Assembly (NCBI GenBank): GCA_935421135.1
Contig: OW285196.1
Coordinates: 13,823,001-13,887,000 of the forward strand
Origin: Bugulina stolonifera
Lineage: Eukaryota > Bryozoa > Gymnolaemata > Cheilostomatida > Bugulidae
Reading direction: 5' to 3'
DNA length: 64,000 bases
Shown: piece after piece, positions 51,901 to 61,611 of the stretch
Layout of the letters: each line of letters opens with the position of its first letter
Numbering within the stretch: position 1 is the stretch's first letter
Program-made: the position numbers and the translations under genes
Notes under the pieces: model-generated
The model's database searches: none
Told to the model about the DNA's origin: nothing
The model's input: only the letters and a program-made list of their open reading frames with translations

Positions 51901-53374
51901 ATAAAAGTACCGGCTATATACCTGGATACAAGACTTCCTAAACATACTAAAAACACCAAGAGAGACTTTCTAATGCACATCACTGATTGGTTACCCACTT
52001 TGACCCAGTTAGTCAATTTCGAAGAAGTCAGTAAGTCATTTGTCATGCTTGTGAGTCGATAGTTTAGCTTCAGATCCAGCTGTGTATTCGCCCCTCTTTA
52101 TTGCAAACGACCATCTCTCAAACTTATACAGATTATGTTTGTTAGTAATTGCTTAACTGAATTATGCATTTGGTTATTCAGTCAGCAGTACACATATAGA
52201 CGGAGTATCACAGATAGATAACCTGGGAGATAGTTATGATGCATCTAAAAAGTATGCGAAAAGAGACGGATTCCTGGTTGGGCTAGCTGACAACGGGGCT
52301 GGTCTAAATGAATCACTCTGTAGCAATGAAGATGCAGCAATTAGGTATGTGAGTCATCTCCTCCTCATCGACAAGTACTATTTTTTTCAAAAATGACAAT
52401 AATTGTTATTATTAACTAATAAACTAGTTACTTCGTAAACCTTAGTGCAGACGGACTCAGACTGGCACATATCTCGACAATGCCTACAAGTATTTTAGGT
52501 TTTGAATTCAAATTTTATCGGAAATACTTTATTTAGTTAATGAGGAAGTAACTAAATCAGTGCTTATAGCCGATTCATTTGTGACCAGATGGATGGACTG
52601 GAAGTTGGTATATGGAGAGAATATTGGTATGCAATCAAAAGATTTCCAGGATGAGTGGGTCAAGCCTGTAGAGTCTCCAGAACTACCAGACATTACTGGA
52701 GATTCCTGCTACAGAACAGATGAGAAAGGGAATACTGTAGCTAGATGTCTATTTTACCTGAAAGGTATATACAATGTATATATATATATATGTGTGTCTT
52801 TTGACACCCGAACATCGATTGCAAATGATATACAGACACTTCTCGTTACTTTTCTCCTAGCCTAGTTCTTACTCGTCCTAGCCCTATTTCCATCAACATT
52901 TTTTTTCCTGAATCGGTTGATCGACAATGCCTATCTATCAACTTGGCCGCTATCTGTTATACGTGTAACAGATAGCATTACAATATATGAACATCAGGGG
53001 AATATGCAGCATGAAAGCTTGTATCATACTTTACAGATGACCCATACGAACAAAGGAACCTGTATGACTTGTATCCTGCTACAACTGAGAAACTGCTGAA
53101 AATGATAAACAAATATAAGTCCAGGAGAGCGCAGAACACATACTCCCCGCGTATTCCAATAGACAATGAGAACACGAGGCTATTGGACGGAATTGTTGTA
53201 CCGAGGCAAGGTTACTGCAGCCCAGATGTTGACTTTCCACTTGAGCCCATAGATCCATCTTGTCTAATTTATAATGCATCTAGTTTAGCTACAGCACAGG
53301 CAAATATTATTCTAGTAACTTATGCATCTATAATTTCTTTCTTTGCTTTCATATTTGATTCAGCGATCTTTTAA
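36964..53374 (+). CDS. Arylsulfatase B-like gene C, 13 exons, duplicated exon 4, hydrophobic tail
   Basis: Exons: 36964-37084, 37271-37382, 47421-47472, 48270-48373 (4a) or 48427-48530 (4b), 49008-49108, 50080-50150, 50329-50430, 50978-51056, 51480-51577, 51799-52030, 52182-52344, 52589-52764, 53037-53374. With one exon 4 it is 582 codons plus stop. Signal peptide, then RPNIIFIMADDLG, CSPSR at about 76-80, KWHLG, SPTAPHIPLE, FTSD-NGG and NNYPLRNGK are all intact, so it should be active after formylglycine formation. Only this copy extends past the D-P-S-C end with NASSLATAQANIILVTYASI and a further hydrophobic run, a candidate GPI-anchor signal or membrane tail. Intron 2 is about 10 kb because of a minisatellite and an inserted Gypsy element; other introns are mostly a few hundred bases. 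Probable poly(A) signal at 53556. Confidence 0.93.
37411..40358. repeat. 27-bp minisatellite, left part, gene C intron 2 (about 109 units)
   Basis: The unit is TATATACAGTAGTTCTCCTAACCCAAC as three 9-mers, with TACATAC and CTGCT variants grouped in patches. Being a multiple of three and stop-free on both strands, it creates long false frames (1021 codons on plus, 565 on minus). It ends in the 5-bp target duplication CAGTA of the inserted retrotransposon. Confidence 0.96.
40359..40742 (-). repeat. 3' LTR of the Gypsy element
   Basis: 384 bp, adjacent to the polypurine tract GTGCGGGAGGAG (minus strand, 40754-40743). Confidence 0.95.
40778..44896 (-). CDS. Gag-Pol polyprotein of the Ty3/Gypsy element
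   Basis: A single uninterrupted 1372-codon frame. Gag covers about residues 1-300, with zinc knuckles: a Cys-rich pair near 265-280 and C-x2-C-x4-H-x4-C at 284-297. The aspartic protease has DTGA at 363-366. Reverse transcriptase spans about 500-720 with the Y-L-D-D box at 660-663. RNase H has TDAS at 808-811. Integrase has an H-H-C-C finger (H1040, H1043, C1073, C1076) and catalytic D1103, D1159 and E1195 with the usual 35-residue spacing. All catalytic positions are present and there is no frameshift between gag and pol, so the copy looks competent. No chromodomain is apparent. Confidence 0.97.
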   Translation of the reverse strand: MDDNIKAILDAMQQQQITFQQQFIEMLKTKEQTTLKTENASTIPKFEAFDREKEKWKVYLERFNQHFSVYKVTDEQQKRACLLSWVGSTTYDLLTNLFGSEDISTKTYGELTEKLSSHFVDTTHVQAARYEFYQCKMKPGQSYADWAAELRGLARDCRFACKNGSCNQSYVDDQIRDVLIKETPHPDVRRQCLLDADPTLDDVLKKAATYVRTTETDKVLKGDSSQASPASVNKMSGNYRHSKQKRHVGGTKPTSSKLPGKYKSCPGCHTRHDRQDCPCREFVCKKCNKKGHIASVCQSQKTKPRVTDNHSSTNTVRESVCSVFHYSPTQPYSANAHQVFERIGKQIWIHTQINGRPTRFQWDTGATCSMVGMEGYKQLGSPTITPVSTQLTGYGNRKLRVKGECTIDVKVGKQEKKNLKLLVVDDPHGTNLFGLDWSDNFGLSHQGLAALSSIPREHTQTVADNSQQSATIQDRLAKLSMKYSNVFKQGLGLCTKMKAPIHLKPQAKPVFFKPRDVPFSRRIAVKEELERLVQERVLVHVDYSEYAAPIVAVSKPNGKVRICGDFKLLNQQISIDQHPLPKLDELLEKLRGGTHFSKIDLADAYLQIELQDDAKKLCVINTPFGLFRYNRMCFGVASSPAQFQRCMDTMIADLPGVAAYLDDLIVTGSDQETHWRNLEKLLARLEEYGFRIREEKCEFFKSSVEYLGHIIDRDGKRPSDSAIDAVRQLPRPQNIQELQAFLGKINYYGRFISNLSKKAAPLYKFLHNGAEFEWSSECDLAFNILKNDVIRATQLTHYDESKPLILATDASQYGIGAVLMQEKDGVERPLAHASKTLDEHQKKYSQIEKEALSIVYGVTKFRQYLYGRKFTLVTDHEPLVAIFSPNKNVPVLTAQRLQRWALTLMAYQYDIRHKPTRQHGNADGLSRLPQGPDIQFDQQELQESVEISHVIQEDIDACLLDSRLVREHTQKDSSLKDVMHYINSGSWPLKLPSNKEHLRSFWNMRESLFVYDDILLLQRDSHTRVVIPSSLVNRALDLLHTSHWGVVRMKQLSRRYAWWPTINTDIEQAVKMCKPCQETANNPACTYTSWPQTHKPWQRLHLDFAGPFKGKMWLACIDAHSRYPYVAILDVGKTTTTDTVAVLHHIFTMEGLPETIVTDNGPQFTAKEFQEFCMNYGIRHMTSPPFHPASNGEAERFIQSLKKGVEKNCAGGMPLKTSLQMFLATYRCLPHPSLDWKSPAEILHGRQPRSLLSLMNPMERQDNTASQQTPRLTTQYTANSLVYARNYSSGPKCLPGKIINQLGNMLFRVRTDRGIWKRHVNQLQPRLETLDQISPNITTDVTVPATTPKSPDRPRYPSRNRKRPDFYDSSKY
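44962..44978 (-). other. Primer-binding site of the Gypsy element
   Basis: TGGTGTCAGAAGTGGGA on the minus strand, two bases inside the 5' LTR. It is complementary to the 3' end of a tRNA-Leu of the type ending CCCACTTCTGACA plus CCA; the tRNA assignment is from memory. Confidence 0.85.
44981..45364 (-). repeat. 5' LTR of the Gypsy element
   Basis: 384 bp with one mismatch to the 3' LTR. It should contain the element's promoter. A TATATAAG-like stretch occurs on the plus strand, so the true TATA box is not assigned. Confidence 0.93.
45365..46972. repeat. 27-bp minisatellite, right part (about 59 units)
   Basis: Continuation of the same array after the retrotransposon, starting within a CTGCT-variant unit that matches the last units on the left side. 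Mostly homogeneous TATATAC units, with a patch of three TACATAC units at about 46680-46745. Confidence 0.96.
48270..48373 (+). CDS. Exon 4a of gene C
   Basis: 104 nt between ACTCAG and a GTACG donor. It encodes 34 codons plus two bases (HMVVADRSRNCLPLEHNI... to ATKYIGK). Same length and phases as exon 4 of genes A, B and D, and the best match to them (ILPQYMK). It leads straight into the catalytic K-W-H-L-G motif. Confidence 0.85.
48427..48530 (+). CDS. Exon 4b of gene C, likely alternative to 4a
   Basis: 104 nt between TATGTAG and a GTAAG donor, only 53 bp after 4a. It encodes HVVVEDRSKNCLPLEHKT... to TTRYVGK, with L-P-L-Y instead of L-P-Q-Y. The frame is open and both splice sites are sound. 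Including 4a and 4b together adds 208 nt in total and shifts the frame, so use should be mutually exclusive. Confidence 0.82.
49515..49735. repeat. Purine-rich GGAGGTGGAG tract in gene C intron 5
   Basis: Imperfect GGGAGGTGGAGGGAGTTGGA-type repeats with strong A+G bias on the plus strand. It can form triplex or G-quadruplex structures. The open frame through it (49455-49856) is composition-driven. Confidence 0.8.
51239..51354 (-). mobile_element. 5'-truncated SINE with (ATT)n tail, gene C intron 8
   Basis: The reverse complement matches the 3' half of the SINE at 25981-26186 (CATATCGAACTATAATAATATCCAGC through GTGTTTGGCGTCACAGG). On its 3' side is an (ATT)n run at 51211-51238. Lack of the tRNA head and the simple tail are typical of incomplete reverse transcription. 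Confidence 0.78.
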
Positions 53375-53931
53375 AAATTTGTAGTAATTGCGAGCCTTTG
53401 AACAGTCTGTATGCTATGCACTCTAAAACAGTGAGTAAGATAGCAGTGCAACTCAAATATTGTGTTCTGTGAAGCAAATTTCTCATTACATATTATAACC
53501 TGCTGAAACTTGGAAGTTTAAAACAACAAAAGGCTAACATACAGTCGTGTACATGAATAAATATACATAAGTTGTATAATATTGTTTACTCTTTGTACTG
53601 TAGATGGACCTCCTATCCATTCATCCATTCACTCATCCATCTAACTTTATACTAAATTGTCTATTGGATGAGAGCTTTCCCTAAGTATTTGTTACAAATC
53701 CACCTAAACTGTCATTTGACTAGCTCATTTCATCTGCTATAGAAAACATAATATTAAATAACTTGATTATTCACAAAAGAACAAATTGTGTGAAAAATTC
53801 ACCGGGTCATGGACAGCCACAAGTAGGCTTTGTTGATGCCCCACCATTCAGATGCAGTCTATAGGTGTTCACTAAATGCCCGTAGGAAAGGTAGGGATAA
53901 AAGTATTAAAGGGAAAAGACACGGGCTGGGG
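53375..53931. other. Gene C 3' flank
   Basis: Contains the AATAAA at 53556-53561 and a short CATCCATTCA run. No gene seen. Confidence 0.5.
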
Positions 53932-54040
53932 AGAACACACCAGGCCAGGGAGAACACACCAGGCCAGGGAGAACACACCAGGCCAGGGAGAACACACCAG
54001 GCCAGGGAGAACACACCAGGCCAGAGAGAACACACCAGGA
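53932..54040. repeat. 19-bp minisatellite between genes C and D
   Basis: Five to six copies of CCAGGCCAGGGAGAACACA. GC-rich against the background; open frames here are artefacts. Confidence 0.9.
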
Positions 54041-54149
54041 GGGGATTACTCTAAATGGTAAAGCAGAGATGAAAGCTAGCTTGTCAGCAGTATTGATCGT
54101 CAGCATAGGATTTAAGGAAAGCAGTTTTCCAGCAGCCTAGCCTACTTTA

Positions 54150-55030
54150 TGAACTGCTGGTGTGTATAATGTGTATTCAGTGGTATAAGATAGAGTAATG
54201 TGGTGAAACAGCCTGCCTGGACATAGACTGAGTTCTTACGCTTTATGTATATTAACATTGTTACACTGACATTGCATACTTATCCATATTATCCATTCAT
54301 GCTTGTTGTCTTACCTTACACAATTATTATACATGCATACTACATTATATCTTAATCAACTGCTATCATGTGCTTTACTATTATAACCTGTCAATCAGAC
54401 TATTGGAATTACAACTTGGTTTTTCCCACATATTGTTAGCAATTATCTTCTCTTGTCTGATTATATTAAATAGTCTTTTACCATGTACTTTTAAGGCCGA
54501 TATCTTGGAATAGGCTCATACTCATATACTTTATGTTTCGGATTATTGTAAGCACTTTTTGTGCCAAAGCCGACCCTTTTGTGGCCAACGCCGGGCGAAA
54601 CCATCCATGTTATTGCATCAATTCCGGACCCGATACCTTATTGGCCTTATCGGCCTCTTTTTGCCGGAAGTAGAACTAGTATATAAGACAGCACATTATC
54701 TGTATGAAATCAGTTGTTGATTGCGCTCTAATAAAGCAACATCTCTTCACTCAAACCTATAGAGGCTTTCTCTTGTAGGCGGGTAACTCTACCGGTGGAT
54801 CCATAGATCCATATGGCTCGAGTTCATCCCCATCCTCGTTTAAGCATATCTCTACACCACTTTTATGACTTGGGTCGATCCCGGGTTCTATATGAGTCTA
54901 GCGTCGGGCTTAAGATCCAAGAATACCAGATCTTTCATTGCACTCCTCTGGAGTATAAAGTCTACAAGACCTACGTCGGTCCTGAGGTCTTAAATGAGTC
55001 TCGGCATCGGCCTACGTCTGATACATACTA
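54150..55030 (+). mobile_element. LTR-like element, copy 3 (best preserved)
   Basis: Contains a TATA-like AGTATATAAG at about 54678, then GTTGTTGATTGCGCTCTAATAAAGCAACATC with a poly(A) signal, as in the minus-strand copy at 10100-10740. Shared blocks extend downstream to ATCGGCCTACGTCTGATA near 55020 and upstream to the GCCGACCCTTTTG block. No coding sequence. Ends and target duplication are not defined, so it could be a solo LTR, a TRIM or a LARD-type element. Confidence 0.6.
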
Positions 55031-55341
55031 ATAAGAGCACCTAATAACTGTTCACTCTTTATGTAATGTGCGGAAGGTCACTTGGTCGGCCTCTACCACC
55101 TTCCAAGCCCTTCCCATACCAGTGGCCTATCAGCACTCGTATGTAACTATACACAAAAACATTACAGTAATAAGGTGCAGAAGCGCAACACTTTATGATT
55201 GGCTGATCTGAAGTGGCTTATTCCCCTTATCAATTGTACAACAGTCACTAGACGTGTGAACATAAGAGTGTAAATATTATTTTGTCATGAAGTTTTAAGT
55301 ACATTGTATAGGACAACCTGTGTATCTCATTTTGGGATAAA

Positions 55342-58300
55342 ATGGGACATTTTGGATGGATTATTATACTGCTTAGCTTCACTCTCTATTCAGAGTGTAC
55401 AGGGGAGACAACTAGACCAAATATCATATTTATTATGGCTGATGATCTTGGTATGTACTAGAGTCTGTAGTTCATGTTGATAGCCAGATCTGTTAGTCCA
55501 TAACAAGGAGAGTACTATCTAAAATCAGATAAAGGTACATAATTTAAAAATATCCTGCAGGAACTTATTACTCTGCATTAAAAATAAACTATACTAAACA
55601 AGGAGAAAACTATACATTGCAGTTTTTCTGTTCTCTATCTCTGTATGTCTCCTCCTCTTTCCCTTGCACCTTGGTAAATTATGCACTAATTGTTTATTTT
55701 CTCTGTAACAAGCAATTAGTTCACACACTTCCAATAGTCACCAACTGTGATTACCATTCTATTGAAATGCTGTAGGATGGAATGATGTAGGCTTCCACAA
55801 CCCAAAAGTAAAGACACCAAACATAGATTGGTTGGCTCAGGAAGGGATAGAGTTGACAGATTCATACTCTCAAATCAAATGTACACCGTGAGTTCACTTA
55901 CATGTAGCCTACATGTATTTCAATAAAGTAGCATATGGAATACGTCTAGTACAAAAAACAGTTCCTTTATCTCGGCACATTTTAAATCGAAAGCCGAGTG
56001 AAGTTTTGACTGAGATTGAACTCTGCATTTAGGGATGGTCAACTGTTTAATAGATTGGGAATCAGATATGCAGTTGGTTATAGAGTACCCAAAAGCCAGC
56101 ACAAATAGAAAATACTGGTAGACCATGGTTTAATCAAAGCCAATAGTACTGGCTTTAATTAAACCATGGTCTACCAGTATTCTTAATATATTAAGAAGAA
56201 CTTATACGTATATTGCTATAGCTTATTGGTATTAGTTGCATTATACCTAGTATTAGTCCAAGAGATTATGGTAGTGTGTTTAGTGATGTGACCAAGCAGC
56301 TGTCTACAATGTACCTGTATGTCATGCGGGGTACATATTGCTGTAGCTGATAAATCTGGTGCAGTAAATAAATACACCAAGAGTAGCTAGATCATGCACA
56401 TCTGGTTCAAGTAGCAATCAGAGGGGTTTTTCCACAATATTGTTAGACCAACATCCTTAGCTGCTCACAAATAAATAATTTCTTTGCAAAAGGATATTAT
56501 GCAATACAATTTACGCTTGTATTACCTTTCAGTAATGATGGCTAAATGTATAGTCTAACGACACACGTACTTGGTACATGGGTGCGTAATAGGAATATAT
56601 TTTGTATTTTAGTTCAAGATCGGCATTGATGACTGGCAAATACCCCTCTAATAATGGAATGAGTGTAAAGTATAGCTAACCAACAAATAAGAAGACCCCA
56701 AAATCTTCATTCTTTAAGAAAAAGGCAACATTGTATATTGCATAACCAATTCTGTTACCTAACAGCGAAGAATTCTTTCTAGAATGTGATTTTATTTTAT
56801 TTTTCATGCAGCAAGGAGTCGCTAAAATTCTGACCAAGAATTGCCTTCCTCTGGAACACAAAATACTTCCACAATATTTGAAGGATGCCGGATATGCTAC
56901 CAAATACGTTGGCAAGTGCGTTTAATTTGGTGTTATAAAAGACGTTCCTTGATATTCGTATATTATGCCTGGTATATAAGTAATGGGCTGTTTCATTTGC
57001 ATGCACCATGTACATGTATAAACACTTGTAATACTCAGGTGGCACTTGGGAGACTGTGACAAAAGATGTTTACCAACTAACAGAGGCTTTGATGAATACA
57101 GAGGAATTCTGGCTGGAGAAGCAACTTATTACAGCTGGGGTAGGCCAGTGAATCTACGGTATTACATACATATATATATGCATATATGCCTGTAGTAATT
57201 TACACAACAATATAAAATAATTCAAGTTAATTTTCACTTGTTTCTATTTTGTAGAGAACGGCGGACTGATGGTGAGATTTGTTAATGATACGCCTTCGTC
57301 TGAGAACTTGGGGCGCCATATGACTGTAAGTGACACTACATGTGGCAGTGAAATATGACTGTGTCACATACACACATGATATGAATCGTATCCACCATAC
57401 AGTATAATATTACTTTACTTCAACTTTAGACCCAAGATAAGATGGATGTCAAAGAGATGATAAGATCACATACAGATAGTGAAAAACCATTGTTTATGAT
57501 GATATCACCAACGGCACCGCATACTCCACTGCAGGTAATATTGGAAACTTATGTTTTTGTTGTTTTCTCTGTTAGGAGTACCTTTGCTGAAATCAGCCGA
57601 TATAGCTTTAAAATTTCTGCAGTTTGCTCCTTTTTCTGTCAAACAATCTGCAGCACATTGTGTCTGTGACAGTAAACTGATCTAGCCATTTCCTTTTTAC
57701 TAGTTTTATCCAAATCGTAATAGTTTTAATGTTTGTTTGATTCTTACGTTGTCCAATACATGTAGGCCCACAAAGTAATATTATTGAAAAAGTACCAAGA
57801 TAGCCTACTAGATTGGCATTATAAATATAGTCATAATATTTTTACTAAATTAAGGTCTGCTAGTAGGTAACACAAGAGATGTTTGATGTGCATGCTGATG
57901 TTCTACCAGACAATGCTACGGATTCTGTAGACAGGAGGAAGTGCTTGGGTGTGTAGATACATCACTTAGTGTATTCATGTGTGTGGCGCACCATTTATAA
58001 TATATTATGACAAAATGACATAACTAGTTTAATGATAATTCCTGAACAACTAGTATGTGAATTTGTTTGAACGTTCTTCTCAATATATTTGTATTTTAAT
58101 TTCTGTTCAATTCCAGGTCTGGTGTCAGCTCTGGACGATTTGGTAGGAGAGACGATACAAGCCTTAAAAGATTCTGGAATGTATAACAACTCTGTTATCA
58201 TATTTACGTCAGATGTGAGTGTTGAGTTATTCTATCTGTATATTCCACGGAAATTAATTAACAAAACTTAAATGGTATTAAAAATTGTATTTTATCTAAA

Positions 58301-61300
58301 TTCACTTTACTGTTTGGCAAGTTTTGGCTCAAGTGCAGATTCTTACAATTAAACTCTATAACAAACCGACAGAGCTTCGATTACATGTCATTAGCATTGA
58401 ACTAGAATGTACAATTGGTAGAATGGTGGACAAAGTTTAAGAATTTTAAGACAACCCAACACACCACCAGCAGCTGGTAATAATTACCCTCTAAGAGGCG
58501 GTAAAGGAATGTTGTACAATGGCGGTGTAAGGGTACCAACTGTCTATTTGGATACCAGACTTGGGAATCACACATCAGGAACCACAAGAGACTTTCTTAT
58601 GCACATCACTGATTGGCTACCTACCTTAACTCAGTTCGCTGGTTTGGAAAGCAGTAAGTTCATTTTACATTTATGATAGAACAACTCTGCTATTAAATCA
58701 TTGACTAGTTCAATGCCTACACTTTTCATCTTTATTTGTTTAAAATGCATATCAAGTTCAGCTAATGATAATATGCAAGAATATGAATCCAATATGGTGT
58801 GGAAAGCACGTAGCATCGTTTGACTCTAAAGTATCAACTCAAAAAGACTATATAATATAATCACTCTAGTAAAGCACCTGGATGGTGTAGCGCAGAACCT
58901 CAATTTGGGTGCAGAATACAATGCAAGCGAACCCAACCAGAAGTATAGAGTAAGGGAAGACATGCTCATCTCAAACACAAACTTCTCTCCAAATGATGCA
59001 CTTCTTCAGTGTGGTAACGGTGATGCAGCATTCAGGTAAATTTTATATATTTCTCAGTGACTGCATCTTATAACAAGTTCTAATACACCATCAATACTCA
59101 ATGATAAAATAAAATAAACTTGAGCCCTCAGAATAATAATGAATATAACTGTATTATGTATTACATCATGTATTACATCATGTATTACATCATGTATTAC
59201 ATCATGTATTACATCATGTATTACATGATGTATTACATTACTATGTTTTCTATCCTATTTGTATCGCTATTATTATGTTTGTCTAATCGATCAAAAGACG
59301 GGTAAATCAGAATTTGTCATGCTTGAACCTACACGTTGCTGGAGAAGTTACCATAAGTTCTAAGATCAGTGAAATTTTAATTCAAAACCTCAAAACCTTC
59401 AATTCAAGCCTCTTTTATTTTGGGTGAATGCAGTGCTAGAAATGTTGGAATTGTTGGTGTTAGAAGTGGAACAAATGAGGGTGTTGGACCTGTTGGACCT
59501 GCAACATCAAGGCAATGCCTATTACAGTGTATTGTAGGCTCAAGTGTAGAAATGCATACATTCCGTGTGCCTTGACGTGTAGCACTGGCCAAATAGATGT
59601 AGAGCACAAAGATAATCTCATACACATAAAATAGGTATAAGAACTGGAAGCTAATATATGGCACGAAAACAGGCCTTGTGGAACCTTCAGCAAGTGAGTG
59701 GGTAAAACCGGTAGAGTCACCAGAGCTGGAAAACATAACTGGAGATTCTTGTTACAGAGTTGACAAAGATGGGAACCGTGTGGTCAAATGTCTGTTTGAT
59801 CTAGAGGGTAAGCTAAGTAACAAATTTGGTTTTAAAAAGTAGTGTCATAGGAGATCAAAAGTAGAAAGTAAGATAAATGGATTTTGAACCACATTTAGAA
59901 GTAGAACCGTGTTTAGAATTATATTTTTAAAATCATGTTTAGAACAATTATTTGAAGGCAGGTTGCATAATTATCAACCATCTCTTTACACTTGCCAGAG
60001 CCTCGCAGTGGTTCTCATCATACATATATTCCTGTTCAATCATATTCTGTGTTTCAGCTGACCCGTCTGAGCAGAGGAATCTGTATGACTCACACCCAGA
60101 TGTAGTAAACCGTCTGCTGCTGAGGATCCGGTCTTATGAAGCTGTTCAGATGAAGAATACTTACAAACCTTCTCCATTTAACATAACTGGAAGAGTGAGT
60201 CAGCTAGGAAACTACACAGTACCAATCCAGGGCTACTGTGACCCAGCTACTGACTTCCCTCTAGCACAGGGATGCCCAAATGTGTCCCTAAGGGACACAG
60301 TGTCCCTTTGCATGGATTTTGGTGTCCCTTCATCACTTCTCAAATTTTACATGCAAACATGTGTTTTTGTGGCTGAGCAGTGAAAGCAATTGCACCGCTC
60401 AAGTTAAACTCAAAAATAATGTACATCATAATGTTAAAAAATCCCCAAATTCGGAAATCCCAAAGTATTTTTAGCTGACACAGAAGTAGATTTCTGTCAA
60501 CGAGTTAAAAGCTACAAAAAATTGATGGGCTGGTTGACCTTATCACATTGTCAAGAGCTGAAGAGTAAAGTGAAAAGCGCAGCTACCCCAATTTATCTAA
60601 AATTGCTGTCAAACTGATAACACTCTTTGGTAGCACATTATTGTGTGAGAGTTTGTTCAGTCAAGAACAAAAGTCAGACAAAACTGACTGACAAACATAC
60701 CAGGCAGCTACTAAAAGAGACATTCTATGCAGGCTATACATGTATGTTACACTTGTGAATACAATAATTATTAGTGAGTAACATGGAATTGTCCTTTCTC
60801 TTGCAACATTCACACTGTCTCTTTTAGTAGCTGCCTAGTATGCTTGTCAGTCAGTCTTGTCTGACTTTTGTTCTTGACTGAACAAACTCTCACACAATAA
60901 TGTGCTACCAAAGAGTGTCATCAGTTTGACAGCAATTCATTACAATTTTCATTTAATTTGCTCAAGGCCAAATATGAATATCGAATATTTTCGCCACGTT
61001 CTACCACATTTTGCCAGCATGACCACTTTATTTCCTCCATGTGTGCCAAGGCGGGTAATTGTTGTTATATATGTCTCCTACATGCAAATGACATTATAAC
61101 AGCAACCCAATTTGAAATTTTCGTATACAGACAAAAGTGGGGAATGGAGCCGATAAAGGTTTTGCCTGCCAATCAGAAGTCAGTGTGGTTAATAGCTAAA
61201 CGTAAAAGATTAAACACCCTTGATATTTAGCAAACAGGGCATTTTGCGTTCAATTTTGTGATGCCCTGTCGCTCCACCGTCATTTGGCAGCTAATAACAG

Positions 61301-61592
61301 TGCACAATTCACTAATCTGTTTCTACCTTGATTCTGTTTTCGTGTACTTCAAACGCAGATGATTAATTGCTGTTATACTTTGGTTAAAACACAACCAATA
61401 AATTTGCGTGTTAAAACTGTAAAATAACTCGTTTTGTATCATAATCAAACTGCCCATTTAATAACCTCAATAAATGCAGCAACAAAATCTAAGTGTCCCT
61501 TGCTATGGTACGCTTTTAGAATTTGTCCCTTTCCACCAAAAAGTTTGGGCATCCCTGCTCTAGCACCACAAGATCCATCTTGTATTGCGTAA
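55342..61592 (+). CDS. Arylsulfatase B-like gene D, 13 exons, last exon interrupted by a hAT element
   Basis: Exons: 55342-55450, 55776-55887, 56613-56664, 56812-56915, 57039-57139, 57255-57325, 57430-57534, 57867-57948, 58117-58214, 58422-58653, 58870-59035, 59635-59807, 60058 onward. The start MGHFGWIIILLSFTLY is a signal peptide. RPNIIFIMADDLG, CTPSR at about 72-76, KWHLG, SPTAPHTPLQ, FTSD-NGG and NNYPLRGGK are all present, so catalysis should be intact. Before the insertion the last exon was 60058-60266 plus 61566-61592, 236 nt as in gene B, giving 546 codons and an end like B's (A-P-Q-D-P-S-C-I). As it stands, translation continues into the element and stops at 60383, giving 576 codons. 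The original AATAAA is at 61606. Exon 8 ends R-R-K-C-L-G where its sisters have Tyr. Confidence 0.93.
56111..56181. repeat. Hairpin in gene D intron 2
   Basis: Arms of about 31 bp (AATACTGGTAGACCATGGTT and its complement) around a 7-base loop, with one mismatch. Confidence 0.8.
59155..59245. repeat. 12-bp tandem repeat in gene D intron 11
   Basis: About seven copies of TATTACATCATG. Confidence 0.9.
59436..59490. mobile_element. Possible relict of hAT TIR family 1
   Basis: GTGTTAGAAGTGGAACAAATGAGGGTG resembles the end shared by the elements at 4188, 5447 and 16504. Diverged, and no partner end or duplication found. Confidence 0.4.
60267..61557. mobile_element. hAT-type element (1291 bp) in the last exon of gene D
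   Basis: Exact 8-bp duplication CTCTAGCA at 60259-60266 and 61558-61565. Both ends begin CAGGGATGCCCAAA. Inside, a frame at about 60609-60676 reads LITLFGSTLLCESLFS, matching the C-terminal dimerisation (hATC) region of hAT transposases, and then meets a stop. The rest of the transposase is missing, so this is a decayed internal-deletion derivative. It also carries AATAAA motifs near 61394 and 61469 that could end transcripts early. Confidence 0.93.
60601..60937. repeat. Inverted duplication of the hATC fragment inside the element
   Basis: Arms 60601-60722 and 60816-60937 (122 bp each) are near-perfect reverse complements separated by 93 bp. The transposase remnant is therefore present twice, in opposite orientations. 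Confidence 0.9.
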
Positions 61593-61611
61593 AATGTGAT
61601 AAAAGAATAAA

